DNA of 64,000 bases from the NCBI RefSeq assembly GCF_012913485.1, contig NZ_CP051774.1:4092001-4156000 (forward strand). The letters run 5' to 3'. The stretch's first letter is position 1; every line of letters begins with the position of its first letter. Positions 24,792 to 34,775 of this stretch are shown in pieces. Below the pieces are notes generated by a model. The model was given only the letters and a program-made list of their open reading frames with translations. It was not told where the DNA came from and made no database searches. Source of the stretch: Luteolibacter luteus (GTDB taxonomy: Bacteria; Verrucomicrobiota; Verrucomicrobiia; Verrucomicrobiales; Akkermansiaceae). A program made the position numbers and the translations under genes.

Positions 24792-27700
24792 ATGAGCAAA
24801 CGCATCTGGCAACATCCCGAAGTCCCCGCCGGTGAAACCACCGTCTCTTGGCGTGGCGTCGGCCAGCTTGAGGACACCCCTGAGTTCCGTTCCTGGATGG
24901 AGCGCGAGTTCCCGCAGGGTGTGGCTGAAATGGAGAACGAGGAGGACGCCGAGGTGTCCCGCCGTTCCTTCCTGAAGCTGATGGGCGCATCGACCGCCCT
25001 CGCCGGTTTCGGCATGGCCGCTTGCCGCCGGCCGGAAAGCTACATCGTGCCTTACAACAAGGCACCGGAGTGGGTGATCCCGGGCAAGGCGACCTACTAT
25101 GCTTCCAGCATGCCGCGCTCCGGTGGTGCCGCGCCGCTGGTGGTGACGACTTTCGAAGGCCGCCCGACGAAGGTCGCGCCGAACATGCTCCACCCGGACA
25201 TGACCGGCACGGATGCCTTCGTGCAGGCTTCGATCCTCGATCTCTATTCGCCTTCGCGTTCCCGCAAGGTGCTGAACAACGCGAAGGCCTCGAGCCGCGC
25301 CGAGTTCGAAAAGGTGCTGGCCGGTCTGGCCGCCGATGGTTCTGCCAAGGTGGGCTTTGTCTTCGGCAATGACGATTCCCCGACGCGTTCGCGCCTCGTG
25401 AAGGAGCTCGCCGCCAAGTATTCCGGCGCGAAGTTCTACGCTTACGAAGCTCTCGAAGGGAATGCGGCCAAGGTGCTTGGCGCCGGCAACAAGCTGGCGG
25501 CCGACTATGCTGTCGCCGACCGTATCCTTTCGCTGGACAGTGATTTCCTCTGCCTCGACGGCCACGGCCCGACCGCTTCCTTCTTCAATCGCCGCAAGCC
25601 GGAAGGCGCGGGCTATGACAAGAAGGCGGATCCGGCTTCGATGAACCGCCTCTACGTGGTCGAGAGCACCTTCTCGATGACCGGCGGCATGGCGGATCAC
25701 CGCCTGCGCGTGGCTCCGAGCCTGGTGTTGAAGATCGCGGCGCAGATCGCCCGCGGCCTCGGTGTCGGCCAGGCTTCGAACATCGAAGCGGTGACCGATG
25801 AGAAGCATCTCCAATGGGTCAATGCGGTGGTGGCAGATCTTCAGGCCTCCGGCGGCAAGTCGCTGGTGCTCGCCGGATCTCGTCTGCCGGAAGCTGTCCA
25901 GGTGCTGGCGCTCGCGATCAACGAGAAGCTCGGCAACATTGGCGAAGGCAAGCCGCTCAAGGTGGTGCGCACGGAAGCCCAAGGCCTTGGCGACTTCACT
26001 GCTCTGACCGCCGACCTCAATGGCGGCGCCATCGATACGCTCTTCCTTCTCACGCCGGCCAACCCGGTGTTCGACGCCCCGGCCGATTCCAAGTTTCCGG
26101 AGGCACTGGCCAAGGCAAAGACGGTGATTCACCTCGGTCCCCGCACCGATGCCACCGCCCATGCCTCTACCTGGCACGTGCCGGCCACGCACTACCTCGA
26201 AAGCTGGTCGGACGCCCGCACGATCAATGGTGTCTACACCATCGTGCAGCCGATGATCCTTCCGCTCTACAACGAGTGTGCCAGCGAGTTGGAAATTTTG
26301 GCCGCCTTGCTTACCGCGGATGGTAAGCTGGTCACCGGCGAAACCTCCGACGGCAAGCCTTCGCCTGCCTATGATGCGGTCCGGGCGACCTTCGAGATCG
26401 TTGGTGGCAAGGGCATCGAGCCTTGGAAGAAGCTTCTGCGCGACGGTTATCACGCTGGCACTTCCTACGAAGTGGTCGAAGCCACGGTTCCCGCTGCCCC
26501 GGTGGCGGCTCCTGCCGCTGCAAGCGGTGTGGAAGTGGTATTCGTCACGGACGGTTCGGTTTACGACGGCCGCTGGATCGACAACGGCTGGCTGCAGGAA
26601 GCACCCGATCCGGTTTCGAAACTTTCCTGGGACAATGCCGCGCTGATCGCGCCGGAAACCGCCAAGAACCTCGGTGTTTATCAGGACATCGTGAAGCTCG
26701 AGACCGAACGTGCCTCGCGCGCGCCGGAAGGCGATGACGAAGGTGGCAAGCGCACGGCTCCGATGATCAAGGTCTCGGTGAACGGCGCAGAGCTGGAGCT
26801 TCCGGTGATGATTGCCTTCGGCCAAGCGGAGAACACGATCGTGATCCCGCTGGGCTACGGCCAAGGTTTCGACAAGGAAGACAAGTTCAACCGCAACGCC
26901 AGCGGCAAGACCCCGGCCGATCACGTTGGCCAAGTGGGTGTGAACTCCGGATTCAATGCCTATCCGCTGCGCACGGCAGCGACTTCCTACTTCGCCAGCG
27001 GAGCGACCGTGGTGAAGACCGGCAAGCGCTACCCGGTGGCCCTCGTTCAGGAGCACTTCGGAATGTATGGCCGCGCGTTGGCCCGCGAAATCTCGACGAT
27101 GACCGACGAGAAGAAGGGCAACTTCGACGAGCAGCTTCACAACGTCGCCAAGCAGGGCAACGACGGCCACGCGCCGCCGAACATTTCTCTCTACAAGCAG
27201 GAGAACAAGAAGGGTCAAGCGCTCCTCAGCGATCCGCTCCACCAGTGGGGCATGACCATCGACCTCTCCGCCTGTATGGGCTGCAATGCCTGTCTCGTGG
27301 CTTGTCAGGCCGAGAACAACATCCCGATCGTCGGCAAGGAACAGCTCGCCAAGGGCCGTGAAATGCACTGGATCCGCATGGACCGCTACTACGCGATCGA
27401 CAGCGAGAACACCTTCGACCCCGGCAGCCCGACGCTCGTTCCGCAACCGGTGGCCTGCGTGCAGTGCGAAAGCGCTCCCTGCGAAACCGTTTGTCCGGTC
27501 AACGCCACGGTTCACACGGAAGACGGCCTCAACGCGATGGCCTACAACCGCTGCATCGGCACGCGCTACTGCGCGAACAACTGCCCGTATAAGGCCCGCC
27601 GTTTCAACTTCTTCGATTACAACAAGCGCAACCCGCTCGTCGCCCACAACCTCTACAAGGGTCCCTTCGGCGAGAAGCAAGTGGGCACCGCGCCGCACCT

Positions 27701-28118
27701 CCAGCGCAACCCGAACGTCTCGGTCCGCATGCGCGGCGTGATGGAAAAGTGCACCTACTGCGTGCAGCGCCTGAAGGACGCCAAGATCCGCCAGAAGCGC
27801 GGCCAGAAGCAGGAAGCCCTGCTGGCCGGCAAGCCTTCCGCCGATTCCGAAGTGACCACCAACACCCTCCGCATCGCGGTGGATTCCGTGAAGGTCGCTT
27901 GCCAGGAAGCCTGCCCCGCAGGCGGCATCGAATTCGGCAACCTTCTCGACGGAGACAAGTCGGTGATGGTCCGCGCGAAGGGCAGCGAGCGTAATTACGA
28001 CCTGCTCAACTACATCGGCACGAAGCCGCGCACGAGCTACCTCGCGCGGGTGAAGAATCCGAATCCGGCAATGCCCGACGCCAAGTGGGTCGGCAAGGCC
28101 ACCATCCACATGCACTGA
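24792..28118 (+). CDS. actB: Alternative complex III subunit B, iron-sulfur protein (fused B1/B2)
   Basis: An 1108-residue iron-sulfur subunit related to molybdopterin oxidoreductases plus an NrfC-like ferredoxin domain. A Tat-like signal (SRRSFLKLMGASTALAG) starts near residue 56. Residues about 75-800 are the catalytic-domain relic, which in this family has no molybdenum cofactor. From about residue 828 on come the cluster cysteines: CMGCNACLVACQ, CVQCESAPCETVC, CIGTRYCANNCPY and CTYC with CQEAC. In some organisms this subunit is split in two; here it is one chain. It passes electrons within the complex on the periplasmic side. Confidence 0.95.
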   Translation: MSKRIWQHPEVPAGETTVSWRGVGQLEDTPEFRSWMEREFPQGVAEMENEEDAEVSRRSFLKLMGASTALAGFGMAACRRPESYIVPYNKAPEWVIPGKATYYASSMPRSGGAAPLVVTTFEGRPTKVAPNMLHPDMTGTDAFVQASILDLYSPSRSRKVLNNAKASSRAEFEKVLAGLAADGSAKVGFVFGNDDSPTRSRLVKELAAKYSGAKFYAYEALEGNAAKVLGAGNKLAADYAVADRILSLDSDFLCLDGHGPTASFFNRRKPEGAGYDKKADPASMNRLYVVESTFSMTGGMADHRLRVAPSLVLKIAAQIARGLGVGQASNIEAVTDEKHLQWVNAVVADLQASGGKSLVLAGSRLPEAVQVLALAINEKLGNIGEGKPLKVVRTEAQGLGDFTALTADLNGGAIDTLFLLTPANPVFDAPADSKFPEALAKAKTVIHLGPRTDATAHASTWHVPATHYLESWSDARTINGVYTIVQPMILPLYNECASELEILAALLTADGKLVTGETSDGKPSPAYDAVRATFEIVGGKGIEPWKKLLRDGYHAGTSYEVVEATVPAAPVAAPAAASGVEVVFVTDGSVYDGRWIDNGWLQEAPDPVSKLSWDNAALIAPETAKNLGVYQDIVKLETERASRAPEGDDEGGKRTAPMIKVSVNGAELELPVMIAFGQAENTIVIPLGYGQGFDKEDKFNRNASGKTPADHVGQVGVNSGFNAYPLRTAATSYFASGATVVKTGKRYPVALVQEHFGMYGRALAREISTMTDEKKGNFDEQLHNVAKQGNDGHAPPNISLYKQENKKGQALLSDPLHQWGMTIDLSACMGCNACLVACQAENNIPIVGKEQLAKGREMHWIRMDRYYAIDSENTFDPGSPTLVPQPVACVQCESAPCETVCPVNATVHTEDGLNAMAYNRCIGTRYCANNCPYKARRFNFFDYNKRNPLVAHNLYKGPFGEKQVGTAPHLQRNPNVSVRMRGVMEKCTYCVQRLKDAKIRQKRGQKQEALLAGKPSADSEVTTNTLRIAVDSVKVACQEACPAGGIEFGNLLDGDKSVMVRAKGSERNYDLLNYIGTKPRTSYLARVKNPNPAMPDAKWVGKATIHMH

Positions 28119-28139
28119 TCCTGCGTGTTTCCCTTTAGA

Positions 28140-28152
28140 GCTTAGTCATTAG
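28140..28152 (+). repeat. 13-bp leader repeat GCTTAGTCATTAG, copy 1
   Basis: The same 13-mer occurs at 34776-34788. Both copies lie 16-17 bp before an ATG in the same operon (actC and the CcoO-like gene) and are followed by a TTTCC-type pyrimidine stretch. Confidence 0.6.
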
Positions 28153-28168
28153 TTCATTTCCCAATTCC

Positions 28169-29665
28169 ATGGCCACCGCCACCGAACATGCCCCGAGCCA
28201 GACTCGCCAAGGACCGAAGCTTCCGGTTCTGGAGCGCGAGAAGCTCATCCTGAACGGCCGATCCTACCACTGGATCACCGAGCGCATCTGCGGAGTGCTG
28301 GAGAATCGCCAGCCTTTCCTCTGGTGGTTGCTCTTCCTGCCCTCCGCCCTGATCGCGATGGTCGGCGTTGGCCTGGGCCTGACCTACCTCGTTTCCACGG
28401 GTGTGGGTGTGTGGGGTATGACCAACCGCGTCTTCTGGGGTTGGGACATCACGAACTTCGTGTTCTGGATCGGTATCGGCCACGCCGGAACGCTGATCTC
28501 CGCGGTGCTCTTCCTGACGCGCCAGAACTGGCGAACTTCGATCAACCGCGCGGCGGAAGCCATGACGATCTTCGCGGTGATGTGCGCCGGCATTTTCCCG
28601 GCATTCCACGTCGGCCGTGTCTGGATGGCTTGGTTCCTGGCTCCGATTCCGAACGCCAACGCGATCTGGCAGAACTTCAAGTCGCCGCTGCTGTGGGACG
28701 TGTTCGCCGTTTCGACCTACTTCACGATCTCGCTGATCTTCTGGTACCTCGGCATGGTGCCGGACCTCGCGACCATCCGCGACCGCTGCAAGCCCGGCCT
28801 GCGCAAGATGCTCTACGGCATCTTCTCCCTCGGCTGGCGTGGTGGTAACCGCCAGTGGAGCCACTACGAAATGGCCTACCTCCTTCTGGCCGCCCTTTCG
28901 ACCCCGCTCGTGCTTTCCGTGCACTCGGTCGTGTCCTTCGACTTCGCCACCTCGATCGTCCCCGGTTGGCACACCACGATCTTCCCGCCCTACTTCGTCG
29001 CAGGCGCCATCTTCGGTGGCTTCGCGATGGTGCTTACCATCATGGTCCCGGCCCGCCAGCTCTACGGCTTGCACGATGTGATCACGATGAAGCACATCGA
29101 CAACATGGCGAAGATCATCCTGCTGACCGGCACGATCGTCGGCTACGCCTACCTGATGGAGCTCTTCGTGGCCTACTACTCCGGCGCGAAGTATGAAATG
29201 GACGCCTTCAAGTTCCGCATCACCGGTCCTTACTGGTGGGCCTACCTGGCGATGATGTCCTGCAACGTGCTTTCCCCGCAGCTCTTCTGGTGGAAGGCCT
29301 GCCGTGAAAACCTCTGGGTGGTCATGGGCGTGGCAATGGCCGTGAACATCGGCATGTGGTTCGAGCGCTTTGTCATCATCGTGACCACGCTGGCCCGCAT
29401 GTTCCTGCCGGGCGACTGGAAGACCTACAGCCCGAGCTACGTGGAAATGGCGCTCTTCATCGGCACCATCGGCATGTTCCTGGCTCTGTTCCTCCTCTTC
29501 CTGCGTTTCCTGCCCTGCATCAACATTGCGGAAGTGAAGTGGACCCTGCTGGAGTCCGACCCGCACCACGACGATCACCACGATCACCCCGACCACGGTG
29601 TCGAACGCATCCCCGCCTATCAGCGCGAGCTGCACGGCAAGGCCATCGTCGGTCCCGATAACTGA
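28169..29665 (+). CDS. actC: Alternative complex III subunit C, NrfD/PsrC-like quinol-binding membrane protein
   Basis: A 498-residue integral membrane protein with about ten helices (for example [20 protein letters not shown] and [20 protein letters not shown]). The NrfD-type GHAGTLIS and the [21 protein letters not shown] helices are where the quinol site is expected. The C-terminus carries a His/Asp-rich stretch ([14 protein letters not shown], about residues 471-484) that may bind metal or be unstructured. There is no Shine-Dalgarno sequence before the ATG. It follows actB by 50 bp. Confidence 0.95.
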   Translation: MATATEHAPSQTRQGPKLPVLEREKLILNGRSYHWITERICGVLENRQPFLWWLLFLPSALIAMVGVGLGLTYLVSTGVGVWGMTNRVFWGWDITNFVFWIGIGHAGTLISAVLFLTRQNWRTSINRAAEAMTIFAVMCAGIFPAFHVGRVWMAWFLAPIPNANAIWQNFKSPLLWDVFAVSTYFTISLIFWYLGMVPDLATIRDRCKPGLRKMLYGIFSLGWRGGNRQWSHYEMAYLLLAALSTPLVLSVHSVVSFDFATSIVPGWHTTIFPPYFVAGAIFGGFAMVLTIMVPARQLYGLHDVITMKHIDNMAKIILLTGTIVGYAYLMELFVAYYSGAKYEMDAFKFRITGPYWWAYLAMMSCNVLSPQLFWWKACRENLWVVMGVAMAVNIGMWFERFVIIVTTLARMFLPGDWKTYSPSYVEMALFIGTIGMFLALFLLFLRFLPCINIAEVKWTLLESDPHHDDHHDHPDHGVERIPAYQRELHGKAIVGPDN

Positions 29666-29708
29666 TCCATCGCCCTCTCTCCGGAACTTTTCACTTCGAA
29701 CACAGACA

Positions 29709-30263
29709 GTGAGTACCACCCGCAAACGCGTTTACGGCTACCTCGCCGAATTCGGAAGCGCCTCCGCCCTCTACAAGGCGGCCGAGAAGGTGCGCGACGC
29801 CGGCTTCCGCAAGTGGGATTGCCACACGCCTTATCCGGTCCACGGACTTGATGCCGCGATGGGCATGAAGCGCTCGATCCTGCCGTGGTTCGTGTTCTTC
29901 GGCGGCATGCTGGGCACTGCCACCGGCTTCGGTCTGGCCTACATCACGCAGGTCGAAATTTACCCGACGGTGGTGCAGGCGAAGCCGGCGAACATCTTCA
30001 CGGTGCCCGCCTTCTTCCCGATCATGTTCGAGCTGACGATCTTGTTCTCGGGCTTCACCACGCTCTTCGGCCTGCTCGCACTGATGAAGCTGCCACGCTT
30101 GAACCACCCGCTTTTCGCCAGCCGTCAGTTCCACCGCGCCACCGATGATGCCTTCTTCATCGCCGTGGAAGCCCGCGACCCGAAATTCAGCCCGGATGGC
30201 ACCCGCCAGTTCCTTGAGGACATCGGCGGCAAAAGCATCGAACTCGTCGAAGAAGAGGACTGA
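29709..30263 (+). CDS. actD: Alternative complex III subunit D (DUF3341)
   Basis: A 184-residue subunit with a soluble N-terminal ferredoxin-like part (VYGYLAEFGSASALYKAAEKV), then two transmembrane helices (LPWFVFFGGMLGTATGFGLA and the PIMFELTILFSGFTTLFGLL helix) and a C-terminal soluble tail. This matches the DUF3341/ActD layout. The start is the GTG at 29709 (VSTTRKRVYGY). The frame upstream overlaps actC and is not supported. It stabilises the membrane part of the complex; no cofactor is expected. Confidence 0.92.
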   Translation: MSTTRKRVYGYLAEFGSASALYKAAEKVRDAGFRKWDCHTPYPVHGLDAAMGMKRSILPWFVFFGGMLGTATGFGLAYITQVEIYPTVVQAKPANIFTVPAFFPIMFELTILFSGFTTLFGLLALMKLPRLNHPLFASRQFHRATDDAFFIAVEARDPKFSPDGTRQFLEDIGGKSIELVEEED

Positions 30264-30308
30264 TTGTCCGGACCTCGATTCCCAGATTTCCAATTTCCGA
30301 TTTAACCC

Positions 30309-31013
30309 GTGAAATACTTCTTCCTCGCCTACGCGATCATCGCAGCTCTTTTCATCGGCCTGATGCCGATGCGGGGCGGCAAGTCTCCGGACGCGCCGAT
30401 CCGCCTGTTCCCGGACATGGATGAGCAGGACAAGCTGAAGCCGCAGAAGCCCGATGCCTTCTTCTCGGATGGCCAAGGTGCGCGCCAACCGGTGCACGGC
30501 ACCCAGGCACTCGGTTTCAACGCGGAAGGCGCATCCGTGATCGGCGGCATCCCCGAGCCTGAATTCGGCGGTGGCACCGGCTACTACGCTACCGGCGGTA
30601 TCGATGGCTACTATGCCAACGGTATGCCTGAGGAACTGGGTCTCACCGCGGAAAACGTGGGTGCCTTCCTCAAGCGCGGTGAAGAAGTCTTCAACGTCAA
30701 CTGCGCCATCTGCCACGGCAAGTCCGCTGATGGCCTCGGCATGACCAGCCACTACGGCGTTCCGGGCATCGCCAACCTGACCCAGGACACCTACGGCCAA
30801 GCTGCCTATCCGGACGGTCGTCTCTTCTCCGTGATCTCCGACGGCAAGGGCAACATGGGTGCCTACAAGCACAACGTGAACCTGCGCGACCGCTGGGCGA
30901 TCATCGCTTACATCCGCGCCCTGCAATTCGCCCGCAAGGCTCCTTATGACCTTGTGAAGGACGCCTACGACAAGGCTACTGCCTCCGCCGCTGCTGCTCC
31001 TGCCGCCCACTAA
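30309..31013 (+). CDS. actE: Alternative complex III subunit E, monohaem cytochrome c
   Basis: A 234-residue protein starting at GTG, with a hydrophobic N-terminal segment (YFFLAYAIIAALFIGLMPM) and one haem site CAICHG near residue 136. The distal Met candidate is in KGNMGAYKHNV. ActE is the electron-exit cytochrome of alternative complex III in many bacteria. A Gly/Tyr-rich linker (GGGTGYYATGGIDGYYANG) precedes the haem domain. The C-terminus ends in an Ala-rich tail. It is followed by actF after 23 bp. Confidence 0.93.
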   Translation: MKYFFLAYAIIAALFIGLMPMRGGKSPDAPIRLFPDMDEQDKLKPQKPDAFFSDGQGARQPVHGTQALGFNAEGASVIGGIPEPEFGGGTGYYATGGIDGYYANGMPEELGLTAENVGAFLKRGEEVFNVNCAICHGKSADGLGMTSHYGVPGIANLTQDTYGQAAYPDGRLFSVISDGKGNMGAYKHNVNLRDRWAIIAYIRALQFARKAPYDLVKDAYDKATASAAAAPAAH

Positions 31014-31036
31014 TCTCGCATCGTTTTCCCACCGAA

Positions 31037-32401
31037 ATGGCACACGACTTCGTAACATCAGCCGACATCCCGGTCGACGGCGAGCGGATCTCCAGCTCCA
31101 AGCTTGATTCGGTCAAGCGTATCGCGGGCGGTGCCGCGGGCCTGCTTGGCTTGGTGAGCGCCTACCTCTTGTTCTTCTCTCCGGACAAGGTGGCGGGTAG
31201 CTATGCCTACTCCTGGCTGTTTGCCTTCTTCTTCTTCTTCACGCTGGCGGTCGGCGGTTGCTTCTGGACCCTGCTTCACAACGTCTCCAACTCGGGGTGG
31301 GGGACTTCGGTCCGCCGCGTCATGGAGAATCTCGGAGCGGTGTTCCCGTGGATGGCGATCTTCGCGATCCCGCTTGCGGTTCCCGGCGTACAGAAGTGGC
31401 TCTATGAGTGGATGAACATCCACCGTGCCGCCGCAGAGACTCATCACGCAAGCATCTTCCAAGGTTTCTTGGGCGGTTTCTACGGTAGCCCCTCGATGAA
31501 GGACGCCTTGGAGGCGGATCATCAGGGATTGCTGGTGAACAAGCAGTGGTACATGAACCAAGTGGCTTGGTATTGCCGTTTCGTTTTCTACTTCCTCGGC
31601 CTCGGCCTGGTGATCAAAACCCTGCGTGGCTTCTCGGTTGCCCAGGACACTGATCCGAACCCGACCACGAAGAATCTCTTCAAGGCCCGCTTCCACTCGA
31701 CCTACACGCTGATCATTTTCGCGATCACGATCACCTTCGCCGGTATCGACCTGCTGCAGGGCATGAAGTTCGACTGGTTCTCCACGATGTGGGGTGTCTA
31801 CCTCTTCGCCGGTGCCGCGCTGAACTCGATGGCGGTCATCATCATCACCGCGACCCTGATGCAAAAGGGCGGCTACCTGAAGCGCGTCGTCGGTCCCGAG
31901 CACTTCCACATCATGGGCAAGCTGCTGCTCGCCTTCACGATCTTCTGGGCCTACATCGCTTTCTCCCAGTTCTTCCTGATCTGGTATGCGAACATCACGG
32001 AAGAAACTTCGTGGTACCTGATCCGCAACACCGGCGGTTGGAATACGGCGAGCGTGTTCTTGGTCTTCGGCCACTTCGTTTTCCCCTTCGTGATCCTGCT
32101 TCAAGCTTGGCTCAAGAAGAACCCGAAGCTGCTTAGCATCGTGTGTGTCTACACCCTGCTGATGCACATCCTGGACTACTACATCATCGTGATCCCGGAG
32201 CGCTCGGTGTCCCTGATGAACTTGATCCCGGACTACAAGGGCGTGACCACTTCCATCCCGGGTGCCTTCTGGGGTGACATCCTCGCCTTCCTCACCGTCG
32301 GCTCCGGCTTCGTGTTCTTCTACCTGCGCGCCCTGACGCAGACCGCGACCTACCCGCACCGCGACCCGCGCATCCTCGAGTCCGCCAACGTTTCGAACTG
32401 A
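31037..32401 (+). CDS. actF: Alternative complex III subunit F, NrfD-like membrane protein
   Basis: A 454-residue protein with about ten transmembrane helices, homologous in layout to ActC but shorter. Recognisable segments include GCFWTLLHNVSNSGWGTSVRR, a signature seen at the N-terminal half of ActF proteins, and LLLAFTIFWAYIAFSQFFLIWYANI. It completes the membrane module of alternative complex III. A canonical cluster would go on to senC/cox genes; here a cytochrome c and cbb3-like genes follow. Confidence 0.93.
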   Translation: MAHDFVTSADIPVDGERISSSKLDSVKRIAGGAAGLLGLVSAYLLFFSPDKVAGSYAYSWLFAFFFFFTLAVGGCFWTLLHNVSNSGWGTSVRRVMENLGAVFPWMAIFAIPLAVPGVQKWLYEWMNIHRAAAETHHASIFQGFLGGFYGSPSMKDALEADHQGLLVNKQWYMNQVAWYCRFVFYFLGLGLVIKTLRGFSVAQDTDPNPTTKNLFKARFHSTYTLIIFAITITFAGIDLLQGMKFDWFSTMWGVYLFAGAALNSMAVIIITATLMQKGGYLKRVVGPEHFHIMGKLLLAFTIFWAYIAFSQFFLIWYANITEETSWYLIRNTGGWNTASVFLVFGHFVFPFVILLQAWLKKNPKLLSIVCVYTLLMHILDYYIIVIPERSVSLMNLIPDYKGVTTSIPGAFWGDILAFLTVGSGFVFFYLRALTQTATYPHRDPRILESANVSN

Positions 32402-32430
32402 GTCCTCCGGCCTCCGATCCCCTTTCTTCA

Positions 32431-33219
32431 ATGTCCTCATCCAGCGACAATCCCTTCGTCCGGTTCACCGCCTTCTGGTGGGCGCTCGGCGTGTTCTCGC
32501 TCTTCGGCGTGCTGCTTCTCGTGACCAAGCTCTTTACGAGCGACACGGAGGAGTCGAACCCGCTTGAAGAAGCTGCGGCAGCCAAGCGTTACGAAATGCG
32601 CACGACCGTCGATGCTGCCCAAGCGGCCGGCCTTGGCTACAAGGAAGTGGAGAAGGGCAAGGTCGTACAGGTGCCGCCGACGGTGGTTTTCAAGCACGTG
32701 GGCGAAACTCTGTTGGCTGGAAAGCCGGAAGCGGTGAAACAGGACACGCAGATCATCCCAGGCGGCTCTGCTGTCAAAACCGGTGGCGATGCGGACTACG
32801 GAGCGGTCGACAAGCTTACTCCGGCTGCGGATACCCCGGTCGATCCTGCTGCGATGGAAGCTGGTAAAGCCGCTTTCATGATCTGCATGGCTTGCCATGG
32901 CGCGAATGGCGAAGGTGGTCCTGTGGGTCCTCCGCTTGCGAACAACCCGACGGTCGCTGGTCCGGTTTCGAACTTGATCCGCATCCAGTTCCGCGGCCTG
33001 ACCGGTCCGATCCACGTGGGCGACAAGGAGATGAATTTCCCGGCACCGATGATGCCCGTGATCGCCGCTCAGGATGACGCCTACATCGCCAACGTGCTGA
33101 CTTACGTGCGCAACAGCTTTGGTAACAAGGCTGGTCCGGTTCTTCCCGAGCAGGTCAAGATGCTCCGCTCTGAAATTGGCAAGGCTGTGCTCACCGAGGC
33201 CGACCTGATCAAGCACTGA
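32431..33219 (+). CDS. Membrane-anchored monohaem cytochrome c
   Basis: A 262-residue protein. One transmembrane helix (residues 10-33, FTAFWWALGVFSLFGVLLLVT) is followed by about 115 residues without a haem motif, then a class-I cytochrome domain with CMACHGANGEGGP. A distal Met candidate is in FPAPMMPV. The anchor and linker suggest a tethered electron carrier between complex III and the oxidases encoded downstream. It could instead be an extra subunit of the cbb3-like module (a CcoP-like chain). Confidence 0.88.
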   Translation: MSSSSDNPFVRFTAFWWALGVFSLFGVLLLVTKLFTSDTEESNPLEEAAAAKRYEMRTTVDAAQAAGLGYKEVEKGKVVQVPPTVVFKHVGETLLAGKPEAVKQDTQIIPGGSAVKTGGDADYGAVDKLTPAADTPVDPAAMEAGKAAFMICMACHGANGEGGPVGPPLANNPTVAGPVSNLIRIQFRGLTGPIHVGDKEMNFPAPMMPVIAAQDDAYIANVLTYVRNSFGNKAGPVLPEQVKMLRSEIGKAVLTEADLIKH

Positions 33220-33238
33220 TCTCCCACACGAATTTCCA

Positions 33239-34753
33239 ATGTCCACTGCCTCATCCCAGACTCCGGTGAATGATGCGATCCGCCGCGCGGAGATCGACGT
33301 CTCGCTGCGCCACCCGGTGATGTTCTTCTTCACCAGCGGTGCCGCATGGCTCGCCGTGGCGATCTTGCTCGGGATCATTTCCTCGGCAAAGGTCCATAGC
33401 CCCGGCTTCCTTGATGGCTGCGCCTTCCTGACCTACGGCCGCGTGCAATCCGCACACATCAGCGCTCTGGTCTATGGCTGGGGGTGCCAAGCTGCCTTTG
33501 GTTCGCTCGTATGGCTGATGGCGCGTCTTTCCCGCCAAGAATGTCGTGCTGCCGGTCTCATCCTGGTGGCAGGTCACGTGTGGAACTTGGCCGTTTCGCT
33601 GGGGATCTTCGCGATTCTCGCGGGCAAGGGCACGGGCATGCCGTGGATGGAATTCCCGGTATTCGCTTGGGTGCCGATGCTGGCCTCCTATTTCCTGATC
33701 GCCCTGTGGTCGATGGTGCAGTTCAAGGTTCGCCCTGCCGGTCACGTTTTCATCTCCCAGTGGTACATCCTTGCCGCGCTGATCTGGTTCCCATGGGTTT
33801 TCGCCACGGCGCACATCATGATCCACGGCTTCTCCGGTAACCCGGTGATGGATGCTGCGATCAATGCCTGGTATCGCTCCGCGCTCATCTTCCTGTTCTT
33901 CCTTCCGACCGGTATCGCCGCGGCCTACTACTTGATCCCGAAGGTCACGGGCCGCCCGGTCTACAGCTACTCGCTTTCGATGCTCGGCTTCTGGTCGCTC
34001 GCCATCCTCGGTCCTTGGGCCGGCATGCAGAAGCTGACCGGTGCTCCGATCCCGAACTTCCTGCCTTATCTCGGCGCAGCCGCGACGATCCTGATCGCGG
34101 TTCCGGCCATTGCCGTCGGTGTGAACCTGCTCAAGACCGCAGCCGGCGCTCCGGACACGGTGGTGAACAGCCCGACGCTGCGCTTCACGGTTGCCGGTGT
34201 GATCTGCCTGCTGGTGGTTGCGATCGCCTGTGTGTTCCTGAACAACCCGGCGATCCTGCCCGGCACCCAATTCTCGATGGCTGGCTACGGTTTCGATCTC
34301 TTGGTGCTCTACGCGTTCTTCAGCTTCATCGCCTTCGGCATGATCTACTTCGTGGTGCCGCGCATCACGCGCCGCGAGTGGCTTTCCAGCCGCTTGATCA
34401 AGATGCACTTCTTCCTCTCCGTTTACGGAGTAGCGCTTGTGGTGCTGGTGGCTCTCTTCGGCGGCGCGATGCAGGGCATTGGTCTCGAAGCCTTCAAGCA
34501 GCCCTTCGAAGATGCAATGACCCGTGCCTATCCTTACGCGGTGGCAACGACGCTTGCCTGGTGCTTCCTGCTCTTCTCGAACGTCTTCTTCTTCTTCCAT
34601 CTCACCCTGATGTGGCTGCGCCTCGGTCGCCGCAGCTCGCACCCGACGCTGCTGGGTGTGCACCACGACGACGAGATGCACGATGCGATCCACGGCCCTG
34701 AAGGCGACATCGACAACGGCGGCCCGGGTTCCGCCACTGCCCACTCTCACTAA
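33239..34753 (+). CDS. CcoN-like haem-copper oxidase subunit I lacking the active-site ligands
   Basis: A 504-residue, 12-helix protein that follows the cbb3 subunit I fold closely (IPKVTGRPVYSYSLSMLGFW matches the CcoN phrase around RPVYSY). The low-spin haem ligand of helix II is kept (His73, VQSAHISALVYGWG). The rest of the catalytic set is gone by comparison with canonical CcoN as I recall it. The helix VI His is Ser214 (WYRSA for WYGHN). The helix VII His-His is Gln264-Lys265 (WAGMQKL for WAGPHHL). The cross-linked Tyr is Gly258. The helix X His-x-His is Phe352-Asp-Leu354. It should not reduce oxygen. The C-terminal tail is His/Asp-rich. Confidence 0.85.
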   Translation: MSTASSQTPVNDAIRRAEIDVSLRHPVMFFFTSGAAWLAVAILLGIISSAKVHSPGFLDGCAFLTYGRVQSAHISALVYGWGCQAAFGSLVWLMARLSRQECRAAGLILVAGHVWNLAVSLGIFAILAGKGTGMPWMEFPVFAWVPMLASYFLIALWSMVQFKVRPAGHVFISQWYILAALIWFPWVFATAHIMIHGFSGNPVMDAAINAWYRSALIFLFFLPTGIAAAYYLIPKVTGRPVYSYSLSMLGFWSLAILGPWAGMQKLTGAPIPNFLPYLGAAATILIAVPAIAVGVNLLKTAAGAPDTVVNSPTLRFTVAGVICLLVVAIACVFLNNPAILPGTQFSMAGYGFDLLVLYAFFSFIAFGMIYFVVPRITRREWLSSRLIKMHFFLSVYGVALVVLVALFGGAMQGIGLEAFKQPFEDAMTRAYPYAVATTLAWCFLLFSNVFFFFHLTLMWLRLGRRSSHPTLLGVHHDDEMHDAIHGPEGDIDNGGPGSATAHSH

Positions 34754-34775
34754 GACTCCTGTTTCCGGCATTAGT

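Noticed and set aside
24720-28115. A very long open frame antisense to actB (about 1130 codons)
   Set aside because: actB is clearly coding on the plus strand. The minus-strand frame is a by-product of high-GC codon bias: its product is low-complexity in His, Arg and Val without family motifs.
28154-34771. Antisense frames opposite actC, actD/actE, actF and the CcoN-like gene
   Set aside because: Every one mirrors a clearly coding plus-strand gene and has no start or motif support.
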